64,000 bases of DNA, taken from assembly GCF_000165425.1 (NCBI RefSeq), contig NW_001798968.1, forward strand, positions 60,728 through 124,727. Reading direction: 5' to 3'. Source of the DNA: Paramecium tetraurelia. Its lineage: Eukaryota > Ciliophora > Oligohymenophorea > Peniculida > Parameciidae. The notes beneath the pieces are model-generated. The model was not told the origin of the DNA. It searched no databases and was given only the letters and a program-made list of their open reading frames with translations. Both the position numbers and the translations under genes were made by a program. This document shows, one piece after another, positions 24,072-36,917 of this stretch. Numbering within the stretch: position 1 is the first letter of the stretch; every line of letters starts with the position of its first letter.

Positions 24072-25139
24072 ATGTTTAGCAGTTAAACCCCTAATGCATT
24101 TATTCCGAATGCTCAATCCAGATATGTGATATCTCCAAGAATAGGATAATCCATGTAGGTTAATCAGAATTTTCAATATCATCATCAACTAACAGAATAA
24201 GAGAATATCAATTCAAATCCATCGGAACATTTGCATCTGCACCTTCACCATCTAACTAAACTCTATTTTATGATGCTCCTATGCTATTTCATTGCCTTGT
24301 TTAATTTAGTAGCTTATTTATACTAACTAGATTGATTTTGAATCGATGAATGCATTCTTTAATCAAAATGGATATTTTCTTTATTTGTTTTTAGGAGCAC
24401 TTCTATTCATATCAGTGTTGTCTCTTGTAATAGATAATTCAATACTCTATATACTATTCGTAATTCTATTCTATTTTTTATTTGCCTGCATAAAAGCTGT
24501 GAATAACATGAATGTGGCTTTGATGATGATATTCACTTATGGAGGACAAGTGCTCGCCCAATTTTTGAGTGTCCTATCAGCCAACAATGAGAAAGATTTG
24601 TAATTGCATCAATAATCTTTATATATCTTAACAAGTGGTTTGATTGTCTTCTAATTGTTCATAACTTGTTTTGACATTGACTTCTTTGAAATGATTGTCA
24701 TCCTCATAACTGGGTTTGTTTTTGGGTATGCTATTGATAACTATTACTTCTGTATAGATTCTTTTTGGTAATTTCAACAATGAGCAATGAATCCAGATTC
24801 AATGGGAATGCTTTACCTGAAAGCATTAGTATCTATACTAAAATCTTAGTTTAAATTCTAAGGAAGGCTTAACAGATAGCAAGTCTTTATTACAAAGATC
24901 CTGTGGAGGTGGAAATAAAGTTAATAGAAAGGAATAAGAAGATCGATGAGAATGATTATAAGATGATGAATCAGAGTGATGCCAAGAATTATCAACACTT
25001 GTTGATAAACGCATTGAATGGCTTGGATGGGTTGATTGGATTGAGTGATGGCACCTTCATATATAAAAAAGGAATGATTTAATATTCTAATTCCAAATTT
25101 GAAGAATGCACCAATGTGGCCATTATGAAATTATAATGA
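24072..25139 (+). CDS. multi-pass membrane protein; one spliced gene or two overlapping genes
   Basis: Starts MFSSQTPNAFIPNAQ with a polar, His-rich N-terminus (HLHLHLHHL), then five or six hydrophobic segments such as YFMMLLCYFIALFNL and GYFLYLFLGALLFISVLSLV. Intron 24309-24330 (22 nt) is clear. Two models fit downstream. Without further splicing the frame stops at TGA 24781-24783, and a second frame starts at ATG 24780, overlapping it by four bases (ATGA), and runs to TGA 25137-25139. If 24726-24757 (32 nt, GTATGC...TATAG) is an intron, the last membrane segment becomes a full helix (MIVILITGFVFGFFLVIS) and the two parts fuse into about 338 residues. The soluble C-terminal part (LIERNKKIDENDYKMM, NALNGLDGLIGLSDG) is unrecognised. 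The BAX-inhibitor-like fold is a possibility I cannot support. Confidence 0.55.
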
Positions 25140-25175
25140 TTAATCAATTATTATAAAATAATTGTGGCCCAATAC

Positions 25176-26820
25176 TCACTTAACAATACAACTAATTCTA
25201 AGGGGACTGAGGTATTAATCGATCCATTCCTGTTTCAAATTCGGAATCTCACCATTCCGCATAGCCACAATCTGCATAAACTACGAAGCTATCTTTTCCA
25301 CATGTTGCGTATGCTAAGCAGCATTCTCCTTCTTCCGTATACTCATATTGCACATTCTGGTCGTATAAGAAATGCCCTTATTATCAAAGTACTAAGTGAT
25401 CTATTGGTATGCTTGTCTGTTGATGTATGCGAATCTCATCTTCAACTCTTCAACCTCTTGAGTTTCTTTAGGCAACATGAAATGGTAGGAGAGTACCTGA
25501 CTCTACTTGATCTTTATCCTATCCATTTCAGTTACCATTTCCCACTTCTCGATGGGTTCGGTAGTAAAGTATTTGTGCTTCTTCTTCATCAAATCCTAGA
25601 ACTCTTTGAGATACCTGGATTAGGCTTTATTTCTATTGGAAATCAATTCCACACACTGATTTTGCATGTCCCTCTAGAATCTGAAGAACTCATACAGATT
25701 TTCATTCAGAGTGTTAGCCAACTTGTTTAAATTGGTGCTCCAATCTACCAAGTATTCCTCCAGTAGAGTGTACACAAATTCCAATAAGGGGAGACTACCA
25801 ACAATATTTTTTAAATTGAAGGCTTTCGTAGCTTCCTTCAGAGAACCAATGCTTCCTCCTAGATTCTTGACTTTGACGATGAAATCCTTCATAGAGGCAA
25901 CCAGAAACCTAGAGTTATCAGTCAACTCTTTGTAGATATCATTAGTGTTCAACATGTAACTATGAATAGTGCTTGTTATTACTTATTAATGTCCATGAAG
26001 TACTTATCCATCATGGGATTGAATTCCAGAATGACCTATCCTTCTTGATTAGCATAATCGCTATATTTGGTTGGTTGTTTCAACACTGTGGAAGCAGCCA
26101 ATAATTACTTGAATTTGATATCATCATCTATAAACAAAAAGCCTTCAATAAAATCCGATTGTCTCAACAAATGGTTATTTAGGATGGCACTCAAGAATTA
26201 TTCTAACATTTTGCATCTCTTGGAAATGTGTTCTGGAGTGAACTTTCTAAATAGGGTTTTGGCAGGCAATGGTGGTATCAGACTATCTGGATATTACTAC
26301 TGTAAGGACTCTTGTAGCCAATAGAAGTGTTCGACTCTTCTCCACACATTGGAACCGAATTGTCCGACAATTACACAATAGTTCACGTAATTTGGGGTGA
26401 ATGTGTTGCCTTCTATTATCTTATATTCTGGGATTCTGGGCTGTATGATAATTTGAGGATTCTCAACGTAATACAGGACAATCCTATTGGGAGGCAATTG
26501 TTTGCATGAGATGGTCTCTCTGTAGTTTTTCTCATCATTGATTATCACATTTGGTTTGAGTAGGATCTCCTCCTCAATGCTCATTGTTCTTGTGATATCT
26601 TGCATTCATACCTGGTCCTCCTGAATTCGTCATGCTTTTTCTCGACCAAGACCTTGACTTCTGCTTCCAAGGCCTCATAGCTCCATGAGTCGATCAAATC
26701 AAATTGTTCTCCCTTGACTTGACTCAAATGCTGAATCAATTCCTCTTTGGGTATTTTCTCGTAAAGGACTGCTGCCGACAATAAGTCCTGTTTCTTGAGT
26801 CTCTCAAATGTCAAACTCAT
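25176..26820 (-). CDS. PX-BAR sorting nexin (SNX1/2, Vps5-like)
   Basis: Endosomal membrane-binding protein of about 530 residues. The N-terminal 80 residues (MSLTFERLKKQDLLSAAVLY) are charged. A PX domain follows, with YCVIVGQFGSNVWRRVEHFY, SLIPPLPAKTLFRKFTPEHI and KRCKMLEQFLSAI, which match the phosphoinositide-binding core (Arg before the WL turn, then the PPLP loop). The C-terminal part (YMLNTNDIYKELTDNSRFLV, VYTLLEEYLVDW, ELISNRNKAQSRYLKEFEDL) is long helical sequence consistent with a BAR domain. Introns at 26589-26611 and 25960-25982 (23 nt each) restore the frame. The frame ends at TGA 25176-25178, 36 nt from the end of the convergent membrane protein gene. PX-BAR proteins of this kind usually act in retromer-type recycling; that role is inferred. 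Confidence 0.85.
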
Positions 26821-26972
26821 TCAATACGCAAAAATTAATATTCCATAACATATGTATTTGGATACATTTAATGAATAATTTTATATTCTTTATAATTTAC
26901 GCATTTTTATTATAAATCCAAATAATCCTCTCTCTATTTCATTATTTTTTGTGACATTTTTTAAATAAATTA

Positions 26973-28045
<1,073 letters not shown>

Positions 28046-28110
28046 TTATATTAAAATCTCTATTAATTAATTCAGAAAGAAAAAAGATTTAAAAAATTAT
28101 TTTAAATAAA

Positions 28111-28585
28111 ATGCCAAAGGGACAGACAACCACTACCCAAAAAGCTTAGAAGGCTGCTAAAAATGCTAGAGTTGCAAAGAAGGTTATTAGAGCCAGAACT
28201 CATTTCCAAAATAGATTCCACACTGCCAAACCTTTGGCACTTGCAAGAAAACCCAGATTCACCAGATTGACCAGATAATTGAAACCCATTACCAAAGGTT
28301 TGGATTTCTAAAATGTCCTCAAACATCCTCTCATTACAGAAAAGGACATGAAGAAGATGGAAGATGAAAATACCATGGTCTTCTATGTCAATTAAAAAGC
28401 AACTAAACCATAAATCAAAAGAGCATTCTCTAAGATCTACGAAGTCAAAGTCAGAAAAGTCAACGTAATATTTACATGCCTATATTCAGATCTTAAATAC
28501 CTTCGGAGGCAAAAAGAAGGCATACATCAGATTGGGAGGTGAAAACGACGCACTCAATTTGGCCAACAAAATCGGAATCATCTGA
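28111..28585 (+). CDS. RPL23A: large-subunit ribosomal protein uL23 (L23a)
   Basis: Cytoplasmic 60S subunit protein at the polypeptide exit tunnel. The eukaryote-type basic N-terminal extension (MPKGQTTTTQKAQKAAKNAR) is followed by the conserved core FQNVLKHPLITEKDMKKMED, TMVFYVNQKATKPQIKRAF, VRKVNILNTFGGKKKAYIRL and the terminal NLANKIGII. One intron, 28465-28489 (25 nt, GTAATA...TTCAG), falls between VRKVN and ILNTF; reading through it changes frame. Length is about 150 residues, normal for the family. The frame ends at TGA 28583-28585. Codon use is richer in C and G than its neighbours, as expected for a highly expressed gene. Confidence 0.95.
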
Positions 28586-28666
28586 GTGACAAAGTCATTT
28601 TATTGCATAGTAAAATATATATATATATAAATATATCTATTATTTTTTATATTATTCGTTAAATTT

Positions 28667-29191
28667 ATGAACACTACTATCCGTAAATTGTATACTTTCA
28701 AAAAGAAATAGAAGAGCTTCGACAAAACCTTTGGTGCCAAATATGTCCAAGATTTACTCAACAATATAGTTGTCCAGAAAATAGACTTTTCAGCAACCCC
28801 GGAAATCTGCAAAACCGAAGAAGATCTTGATCTGGATGATCTTATAATACATGACATCTCAAAAACGGAAGGCCCTGAAGAAGATCTCCTTCCCATAGAT
28901 GATTTATCACAAAAATTGAATGATCTTGTAAGTCCCAGGAAGAAATTAGTCACCTTTGATTCAGATAACTATAGACTCATTTATAGATTAAAGAAATCTA
29001 AATCCAAACTCATTGTTGTACCTTGCAAAGTCTCAAAACGCACCTTCAAAATGACTGATCAAGACCTCCAATTTCAATAGTTATTTGACCAATCCAATTT
29101 CCAATTTTAACCTCCAAATGAATTGGATTTCTTGATCCCCTTTAATGACTTTTACTAAAAAATAAATGAAATCGTCCTCAATCAACTGTGA
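28667..29191 (+). CDS. hypothetical protein, acidic middle
   Basis: Intronless frame of 174 codons from ATG 28667 (MNTTIRKLYTFKKKQKSF) to TGA 29189-29191. The N-terminus is basic. The middle is acidic (EEDLDLDDLIIHD and EGPEEDLLPIDDL), then comes a basic block SPRKKLVTFDSDNYR and RLKKSKSKLIVVP, and a Gln/Phe-rich end. No transmembrane segment or signal peptide is visible. The composition and clean frame support a real gene, but I recognise no family. Confidence 0.65.
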
Positions 29192-29437
29192 ATAGATATT
29201 ATTTTATTATTTCAAACTTATATATTCATCACTACAATTATTTTCCTATCCATCAAGGTGTTTATCTACTCTTAAAATAATAAAAACTATAATTTCTCAA
29301 TTCTCAATTTTCACTTTCATCCATTCCAATCTAAATACTAATAGATCATTAATACATCTGATTACCTTGTGACTCTTAAACAGACAAACCTGAATTAATT
29401 AAATTAGTTAATTTTATACAATAAAACATAATATCTA

Positions 29438-30740
29438 TCAATTAAATAAAGCTTCATTAGTTTAAATGTAAAATGGAAGCACCTACATACTCCTCTACAA
29501 CCATGCATGATTATAGGCCTGTTATGCTGTGTATCTCTCTCTAGACAATCGTTTAACTAGGTTTTCTATGAAATCCCTGAGATCTCTAGATGCCGTGTAA
29601 GGTATCATGAAGCATGCCTATATTAAAGATATAGATACTGTTTTCATTAACTCTTATTGGTTCTCCTTCCAGGGAGGCTTGCCAAAACAAAGTTCATAAG
29701 TTAATACACCCAAACCCCATATGTCAATCTTCTTATCGTACATGTCACCTTCTAAGATTTCAGGAGATGCATATATCAATGTCCCACATTGAGTTTGTCT
29801 GTATTCATCTGGAGAATATACACAGAATGAGAAGTCTGCTAGTTTGACCTATCCAAAACTCAATAAAATATTGTCTGGCTTTATGTCTCTATGGATGACA
29901 TCTTGATTGTGAATGTACATTAATGCAAATGTAATCTATTAAACCAATTGAGCTGCCTCGTTTTCAACGAATTTCTTATTCGGTTTAGTCTGTTAAACAG
30001 TATTCAATTGTCCATGAGAACAATATTCTAACACTAAAACGATTTCAGATTCTAAACAGATATTTTATTAATCTTACAGGTTTAAAAGAATGTATACAAC
30101 CTTGTGATATTGGGATGTTCTAGGAGATATTGAATTTTGATTTCCCAAGCCAATTGGCCTTACATCTTCTCCTTGATTATTTATGCTTTCTTTATCACTT
30201 TCAATGCAACCAAGAATCCCGTCTGAATCTAGATTGCCAAAAACACTTCACTGTACTTACCCACACCCAATCTCTTGATTGTTATAAAATTCTTATATTT
30301 TGGCATCTCTTTTTTCTCTTACTCAGAGATCACTTGCACCTTCTTAAAAATAATTAAATCCATACATTTTGATTCTCCACTTTGTTGTTATTACTTACAA
30401 AACTCGTGATTTGATTCTGCTCTGTTGGAAATTAAATTTAGTCACTTTTCTTAGGAGATACGTATTCGAGTTTGCTTTTCAATGTCTATTGTTGCACCAT
30501 TGATTTTTGAGAAACAAGTAAAGGAGAACTTCCTAAGTTCTTAACATCTGTGTCTGTTTTTATGATCCCTGTATTAGCATAAGATTATGAATATCTAGCC
30601 TAAGGATCTGATGGTCGGTGTCCGTACGTATTCCTTGATTTCTGTAATACCGAATCCACATAAGAGAGTATGTTTGGATTCTGGCGAGGTGTATTCCCTA
30701 CTATAGAATAGGGTCGATAAGGTTAATATGGATTATTCAT
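29438..30740 (-). CDS. Aurora-like Ser/Thr protein kinase with DFS in place of DFG
   Basis: About 410 residues: a low-complexity N-terminal extension of about 165 residues (MNNPYQPYRPYSIVGNTPRQ...) and a kinase domain. Seen in order: the glycine loop RLGVGKYSEVF, the VALKVIKK lysine, VLEYCSHGQL hinge, catalytic loop VIHRDIKPDN, LADFSFCVYS, the T-loop QCGTLIYASPEILEG, and DIWGLGVLTYELCFGKPPW. The CGT.Y.PPE-like loop and GKPPW block resemble Aurora kinases, which act in mitosis and, in ciliates and algae, at cilia and basal bodies. The metal-binding Asp is kept but the DFG glycine is Ser (codons 29827-29835). Three introns of 23, 26 and 21 nt are inferred. The frame ends at TGA 29438-29440. Another AGC-like kinase class remains possible. 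Confidence 0.82.
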
Positions 30741-31089
30741 TCGGTTTATTACGCTTTGATTTATATAAAAATTATACTAACAGGCGACATGAATAAATAA
30801 TAGAAATCCAATAGAATGATTTAAACTAATCCTCATGTATTCATCAATTTAAATTTTCTGGTCTGCAATAGAGACTATTATTAATAGATAAATAGATTAT
30901 TATATATAAATTGTTAGACCACACTTTAATATCAGTTACTATTAAATCAAATATTCATTTAAGAATTTTATGAAGATTTATCAGCAACAGCGACATATCT
31001 TTATAATAATTGAGAATTCAAAGAAGGAATTCAATAATTTCGCATTCTTACAAGATATCATATAAGGTATCTTTTAAGAAATCAAATCT
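30741..31089. other. intergenic stretch, nothing recognised
   Basis: AT-rich sequence upstream of the kinase gene. No motif or sustained frame could be supported. Confidence 0.4.
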
Positions 31090-31284
31090 TCAGATAAACT
31101 TAATATAAAACAGTAGAATCTCTGTCCTCTTTATGGTTTTAGGACTATATCTGTAATTTCTTTAATGTTGACTTCTAATCACTAAAATTGCTTACTCATG
31201 TTTTACACCTTGAACAATTTACAAAATATTTAATTACATATACTAAGCAACATGATTTTTATTGGCTCTTAGATAAGCACTCAT
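31090..31284 (-). CDS. short possible reading frame
   Basis: A 64-codon frame beginning MSAYLRANKNHVAQYM and ending at TGA 31090-31092. It contains no motif I recognise, and frames of this length arise by chance when TGA is the only stop. It lies between two real minus-strand genes and might be a separate tiny gene or nothing. Confidence 0.2.
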
Positions 31285-31334
31285 AAGTTCATCGTGATTT
31301 ACTTTATTAACATTTAATGTAATTATATATAAAA

Positions 31335-32224
31335 TCAACTAAATTATTAAAATGTCTATTAAAAGTTTTATGGGTCCTCTCTCTCTTCCCTCTTACTTTT
31401 TAGGTGATTCAAGTACCAGCCTGCAAATATGATCAACACAACAACAATTAGAGTAACCAAGATCCAAATCCATGTGTTTGATTTTGAATCATTATAATTT
31501 ATTGTGAATGTAGAACCACCAAGGGGTAATTCATAATTCTATAAGATCACTGCGAAATAATCATAAGTATTTGTTGGCTCCATTTTGATATAGAAGGTTG
31601 TGTAATAGTTCGAAAATGTCATTTCATTAAAATCAGATTAATAATAATCCTTTGGCCTTTCTTTAGAAGAATATAAATATGATGAGCTCAATTTGAGTAA
31701 CTCCTTATCTTCTTAATGGCCAACATTAAATAAAAAGAGTGCGTTTTTAATGAAGGTTCCATCATTTTATAAAACCATTGGGATGTCGAGAATGAGATAA
31801 CCATCCTCAGATCTATGGTTTATAGGTTGATTCTTGTATAATGCAAGAGAAGGAGTCTAATAATCAATTTATCGGTTTGAAGTCTAATATAATGAAGAAG
31901 TTATACTGTAAATTTGTATTGCGGAAATGTTGCCCCTCCTTTTGAGCCATAAGCTCTGTATGTTACTGGAGGTGATGAATCTGTGCGATTCAAATAATCA
32001 TAAAAGAAATATGTTCCAGGTATTGGTTTCAATTCAACTAATTTTCCATCCTCTGATACCCTAGCAAATTAGATTGGGCCCTGAAATGACAAAAATGAAA
32101 CTTATGTGGTATAGAAACCTTCAATTGTGAAATTCTTGATTTCATTTTATTCCAATACTCCATAAATATCATCAGAGTATGCAAAAATACTTGTGATGAA
32201 TAACAATATATATTTATTAATCAT
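31335..32224 (-). CDS. type I membrane protein, unknown function
   Basis: About 288 residues. An N-terminal signal peptide (MINKYILLFITSIFAYS) leads to a lumenal or extracellular region with beta-rich composition: IEGFYTTQVSFLSFQGPIQF, YFFYDYLNRTDSSPPVTYRA, GYLILDIPMVLQNDGTF. A single membrane helix (WIWILVTLIVVVLIIFAGWY) precedes a short charged, Gln-rich cytoplasmic tail (LKSKREEREDPQ). One 23-nt intron lies within FTTSNRQIDYQ. The frame ends at TGA 31335-31337. The shape resembles a single-pass secretory-pathway or surface protein; I do not recognise the family. Confidence 0.75.
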
Positions 32225-32942
32225 AATATTAACTTGATTGTAATTTTTAGAATATTTTGTAAATATTAATGTCACTACATGTAATGAATTTCTATATGCA
32301 TTCAAATGTAGAAAACCCTAATTTGCTTTACTTAATTATACTAAAACAATTAATCAATTCATTTCTGTTCAGGAGGTTTAAATTATTATCATAGAATACA
32401 AATAATTGATTCAACAATTCTGTACTATGATTTTAAAGATTGCCATTCAATCAATCATGTAGAATACTAAATAATTACATTTTGCAATGTTATTAAATAT
32501 ATATGCTTACCCATAAATATTTTATGAATTTCATTAATGCTTTGAAGTATTTTTAGGGTTCATTTTGATTATTATATGAAATTTATTGAGAAGTTGCCAT
32601 TACATATAACTTCATAGCTTTTAATTAGAGTGAGATTTCATTCAAATATTATCTTTAATAATAATTAACTGATTTTCTAAGACTTCTAATTAATTCTTGA
32701 ATTAAATTCATTATCCCTTACTATTGATTTAATATTTAAACTAAAAGGCTATCTACTAAATCATTAAAATTCATTAGAAATAATTATATCAAAATAAGAA
32801 TTACTAAATACTTGCATTCTATTCCACCTATTTTGAATGATTATTTGATATGAGTAATTCGTATTACTTGATAATTATCAAAAATATATTGATATTTGAG
32901 ATATAATAATAATATTGTAATGAATACTTTTATTTTTCATCT
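32225..32942. other. AT-rich stretch, no gene seen
   Basis: About 700 bp upstream of the membrane protein gene. Short frames only; no motif, repeat or RNA gene that I can support. Confidence 0.45.
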
Positions 32943-33517
32943 TCAATTGCCAAAACCCGAAGCTTCCTTGAAATTTCTCATAACTTAATTATCTGAATTG
33001 TTATCCCATTAAGCCAACTCAATACGCTCTTGCATTTTGTTAAGTGTCTCTTTAAGCATGTCTGCAAATTCTAATGACATATCATCTATCTTCTTCCTTA
33101 ATTCTGCGATATCCTAGTCTTTTTTCTTCAGTTTCTCCTCATAACTAGCTCGATAATCGGTTATTTATTATTCTTTGGTTTCTAGGTATATAGATGTATT
33201 TACGTACTAATAACTTCATCTTTCTCTTTGACAGTAGCATTCAACTCATTGATATCTTTAAGTAATTCATCCTGCATTTGTTTATATTGTCTATTCATAT
33301 CAGTACTGATATTGAATAGCTTTTCCTTCTCTCCTTCTTATTCCTTCTCCATACTTAAATATTTTTATTGTAACTGCATCTCTTATGTTTTGGAACGATC
33401 AGCTCTCATTTGTTCCTCGACAATTCTCATCTATAATCTTTTGGCTTCAAAATCGAGCATAGTGATCTTGGCTGCATTGTTTTGTGCACCATCATCTTTT
33501 TATTTTTTAGGAGGCAT
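32943..33517 (-). CDS. ciliary coiled-coil protein, DRC12/CCDC153-like
   Basis: About 182 residues, nearly all predicted coiled coil. It starts MPPKKQKDDGAQNNAAKITM, continues KRLQMRIVEEQMRADRSKTQ and DMNRQYKQMQDELLKDINEL, and ends with the conserved-looking block FADMLKETLNKMQERIELAQ. One 26-nt intron (GTACGT...CCTAG) lies between DEVI and KTKEQQITDYRASYE. The start MPPK and the ADML.ETL.KM.ERI segment match what I know of CCDC153 (dynein regulatory complex subunit 12), part of the nexin-dynein link in motile cilia. Other short ciliary coiled-coil proteins share such features, so the family call is moderate. The frame ends at TGA 32943-32945. Confidence 0.65.
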
Positions 33518-33625
33518 TGTTATTATATATATATAAATACTATATTAATATATAATTGATATCGAAAAGGAATGTAAAATATTATTTAACACAAATAACT
33601 ATATATATATATTGACTGTTATATT

Positions 33626-34658
33626 TCAATACTTGTGGTGTTTCCTAATATAGAAATTTGAATTTTTACTTGCTATGTTTTCTTGACTTACTCCTTTCTT
33701 TTTCTTTTTCTTTATCTTTATTCTTCTTTTTACTGCTTTTTTTCTTACTCTTCTCTCTTGAATTCTCTCTACTCCTTGATCTCTCCTTTTCCTTCTTATC
33801 TTTCTACTTCTCTCTCTCCTACTCCTTATCCTTTGCAATATCCTCCTTGAATTCCTACTTCCGAGCTTCCTCTTCCAATATCTTCTCCAAAACCAATCTA
33901 CGAACCTGCAACTTTTGTAATTCCACTCTAATTGTTGAAAACCCTTGATGTATTCTTCCATCTAGATGTGTTCTAAGAAATAGATTAATACTAAGATCTA
34001 TACTTGACTTTATTCTCTGTCTCATAGAGAGATTGTCTTGCCCCACACACCTCACAAATTTTATATGTTTTAAATGGATTGTTTGTACCCTCATATGCAA
34101 GTAATACATCTTCTCGAGCCTTCTTTAAATTGTCTGCCTCCATGATCAATCTTTCTGACTCGTCTATTTTTCCTTATTCCCCCATCTTCTCACTCTAATC
34201 TGTCAATAGATTAATCTATCTTTCCATATTGTCAAGTCTATCTTAAATTTCCTTGGGTCTATCCGCCACTTACAGTTTGCTTGATTATTCAACTTACTCT
34301 TCATGCTTGGTCAATATCTTGTCTACTTCCTTCAACTTGTCTTGGATGTAGGCTAATATAATTATTAGGTTCATACTAAACCTATCGCTTCTTCTATGTA
34401 TTTCTTCTCTCTCTATTGCTTCTTCAGACTCCTGTCACTGTTGAATTCATTTATGAAGAATTGATCATGTCTCTTATTGCATTCTCCCTCATGATCATAC
34501 TTTGTATGCTTCCAAAGATCATTGAAACACTTCGAAACTAGTATATTCTTGCACACATCATCATTCCAATAATGAGCATCATTTTTCCTCTTACTCGCAA
34601 TCACATTTCTCTCCTTTCCAAAAAGTTCATCAAGGAGTGCTCGAGAATCTTCGCACAT
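33626..34658 (-). CDS. LUC7-like U1 snRNP splicing factor
   Basis: Nuclear protein that helps U1 snRNP choose 5' splice sites. The N-terminus ALLDELFGKERNVIASKRKN leads to a CCCH-type zinc finger (DDVCKNILVSKCFNDLW, then ECNKRHD). A helical region follows, then a C2H2-type finger (ICEVCGARQSLYETENKVK, HLDGRIHQGFSTIR). The C-terminus is a Lys/Glu/Arg/Ser tail (KERSRSRENSREKSKKKSS) ending KHHKY. Introns of 29, 31 and 25 nt are inferred; the last removes an otherwise endless tail and gives a TGA at 33626-33628. The SR-like tail is longer than in yeast Luc7, as in metazoan LUC7L. The U1 partner PRP40 is encoded at 36918-38940 on the same strand. Confidence 0.88.
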
Positions 34659-34745
34659 TAATTTGTTAATTTAAATATTTTATTCATTTATACTCTACCC
34701 TTCAAAAATGAATATAAATATAGATATACAATAATCTCTTATATC

Positions 34746-36846
34746 TCAAATTAACTTTATAGTTGACTCACCAATAGCTAGTATCTTGTCTTAAATAATG
34801 CAGAAGTCATAAACTTTAAAAAGTGGAATCTATTTGCATTGATTACTCAACAAATCCCACTCATACAAGTTTGATCTCAAATTAATAATGCATTTCTTAT
34901 CTAAAAACAGACACTTGTTTATAATCTCTCCCTTTGTTTTGCAAATCTATGCCAATTTCAAATCTCTTATTATCCATTCCGATTGAGCATTTAAAAACAA
35001 ATACTATGAAGAGAACTTTATCTACTTGATAACGCTTGGTCTACAATCAGCTACTAATCAAATATACAAAAATACCCTTCTGAACCTATTAACAGGTCAC
35101 TACATCCCATACTTCAATCTGATTCTTGTTATTTAAAAAATACAATAAATCTGGTGTTGGCATACCAAATACATCAGCGTTGAATTACTATTAAAATTAA
35201 ACCTTCAATAAACGCTTGATGTTTTCATCATAGACACTAATACCAGTACTTTGATTCTGATCATCGACTCTTTTGGGAGCAAAGAGATTGAACTACTGAG
35301 AAGGGGGATTATGAAAGTCATAACTAAACACCGATCTATTCTGATATAATTGACAACTCTTATATTTCTCAACCAGCATTTCTTATTCACTGTATTCATT
35401 AGTTATAAAGTTCCATTTCACAAGGAGAGGATAAACACTTTTGGAGATCTTGAGAATGCATTGTATAGTAGAATCATTGAGAAACATGACAGTCTTGATC
35501 TCAAGATTGTCAATCTCCTTTCTTCTTTAGAATTCCAATTTATTGTCAAAGGGATAGATTTCTATCTCAATGTGGAAGATCACTTCTTCATCATAAAGTA
35601 ATCCACACTTCTGAACAACAGCCAAAAATTACTGGTTTGGACTTGAACAACAATGCAAAACTTGTTTTACCCTCGCCTTGTAAAAGAATTGCTTCTCTAA
35701 ATTAGTATTCAACAAAATGAAATCCTTCTTAATTTTGTGTTCAGCTATTATGATTTCTTAATTCATAGCAATTAGAGAATAAACACCAGGACAAAATTTG
35801 ACCTCAAACGTCTTCGTTTTTGTTCCCAACACAATGTTCCAACTAGTCACTACTGCATTCTTACTAATAGAAAACAGTTAACTGTTGGTATAACATAAAC
35901 CATGATGAATGTCATCCTTTGAAGAATTCAGGATGATTTAAACTATAGCCGATTTATTAGATTAGAATTTTGTGATCACAATCTAACCATTGGAAGCAAA
36001 GGCTACAGAATCATATGAGATGGGAGTCCAACATGTCACTGCACAACCATAAGTAGTTTAGAGTTCCTCCAATTAATCATTTTCAAAATCGATAATGAAC
36101 ACTTCGCCTACCTTTTACTATTTGCCAAAAACCAATCCATTTTGCAACATGAGTAGATCATCACACTCATCGAATTTGTCTGATAGTACTTTTTATAATT
36201 CAATCACTTTATTGGTTTTTGGTTAGAAATTGTTGTATTTTGGTTCCATTTGATTTGGTTTTCCCAAATTGGATGTTCTCCATAACATGAGTTCCCCATC
36301 TTAGACACCTATGATTCTAGGTATGTATATGACACTACCTTGGATTAGGATGATCTGATACACAAAATGCTGTAAGTGCTTATTCAATCAGGATTGTCTT
36401 TTTGTTGGTTTCAGGCTCTATCATCATTAATATGTCCCCAAAAATTAAGTAGATCTTATCATGAACTGCCACCAATTAATAAGGCATATTTTCTATCAAT
36501 CCCTTGTATTCTTTTTTCAATTTCATTTCTTTGTCCCAAATTGCTAATGAGTCTGATCCAGCCGTATCACACAAATACCCATTAAATGCTATAAGGTTAT
36601 TCATAGAAGGCTCTAAATAATCCTCACTAATTGGAATCTAATTGCTCAAAATAGCCTTACTTAATCAAATTATTAATCCTATACTGTGACTTTCAATTCC
36701 AAATTCAATGATTCCAATGAAGTCTATTAAAACTATTGACTTTGTTTTTTATTCACATGGAACTTCTTCTTCTATGGTATGTCAATGCCAGGAGGTGGGC
36801 CAATCTAATTGTCATCATCATCACCTAATCCAGGAGGCGGGTTCAT
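34746..36846 (-). CDS. WD-repeat-like protein
   Basis: About 675 residues. A proline- and aspartate-rich start (MNPPPGLGDDDDNQIGPPPG) is followed by beta-propeller-type repeats: FNGYLCDTAGSDSLAIWDKE, GCAVTCWTPISYDSVAFASN, NAVVTSWNIVLGTKTKTFEV, NKNQIEVWDVVTCQQVQK, SEWIIRDLKL and LRSNLYEWDLLSNQCKQIPL. Three introns of 23, 23 and 22 nt are inferred from frame restoration. The frame ends at TGA 34746-34748. The repeats are degenerate and few keep both the Gly-His and Trp-Asp signatures, so the number of blades is unclear. It lies between LUC7 and PRP40 on the same strand, but nothing in it shows a splicing role. Confidence 0.7.
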
Positions 36847-36917
36847 TCAATTATTTTAATTTAATCTTTAATTACAGAATAGGTACTTGTTATTTATATC
36901 TTATTATTAAATAATAT

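Noticed and set aside
25164..25730. 188-codon plus-strand frame
   Set aside because: Antisense shadow of the PX-BAR sorting nexin, whose frame carries clear domain motifs and splice-restored continuity.
33658..33948. Leu/Ser/Phe-rich plus-strand frame
   Set aside because: Antisense of the LUC7 Lys/Arg/Ser tail.
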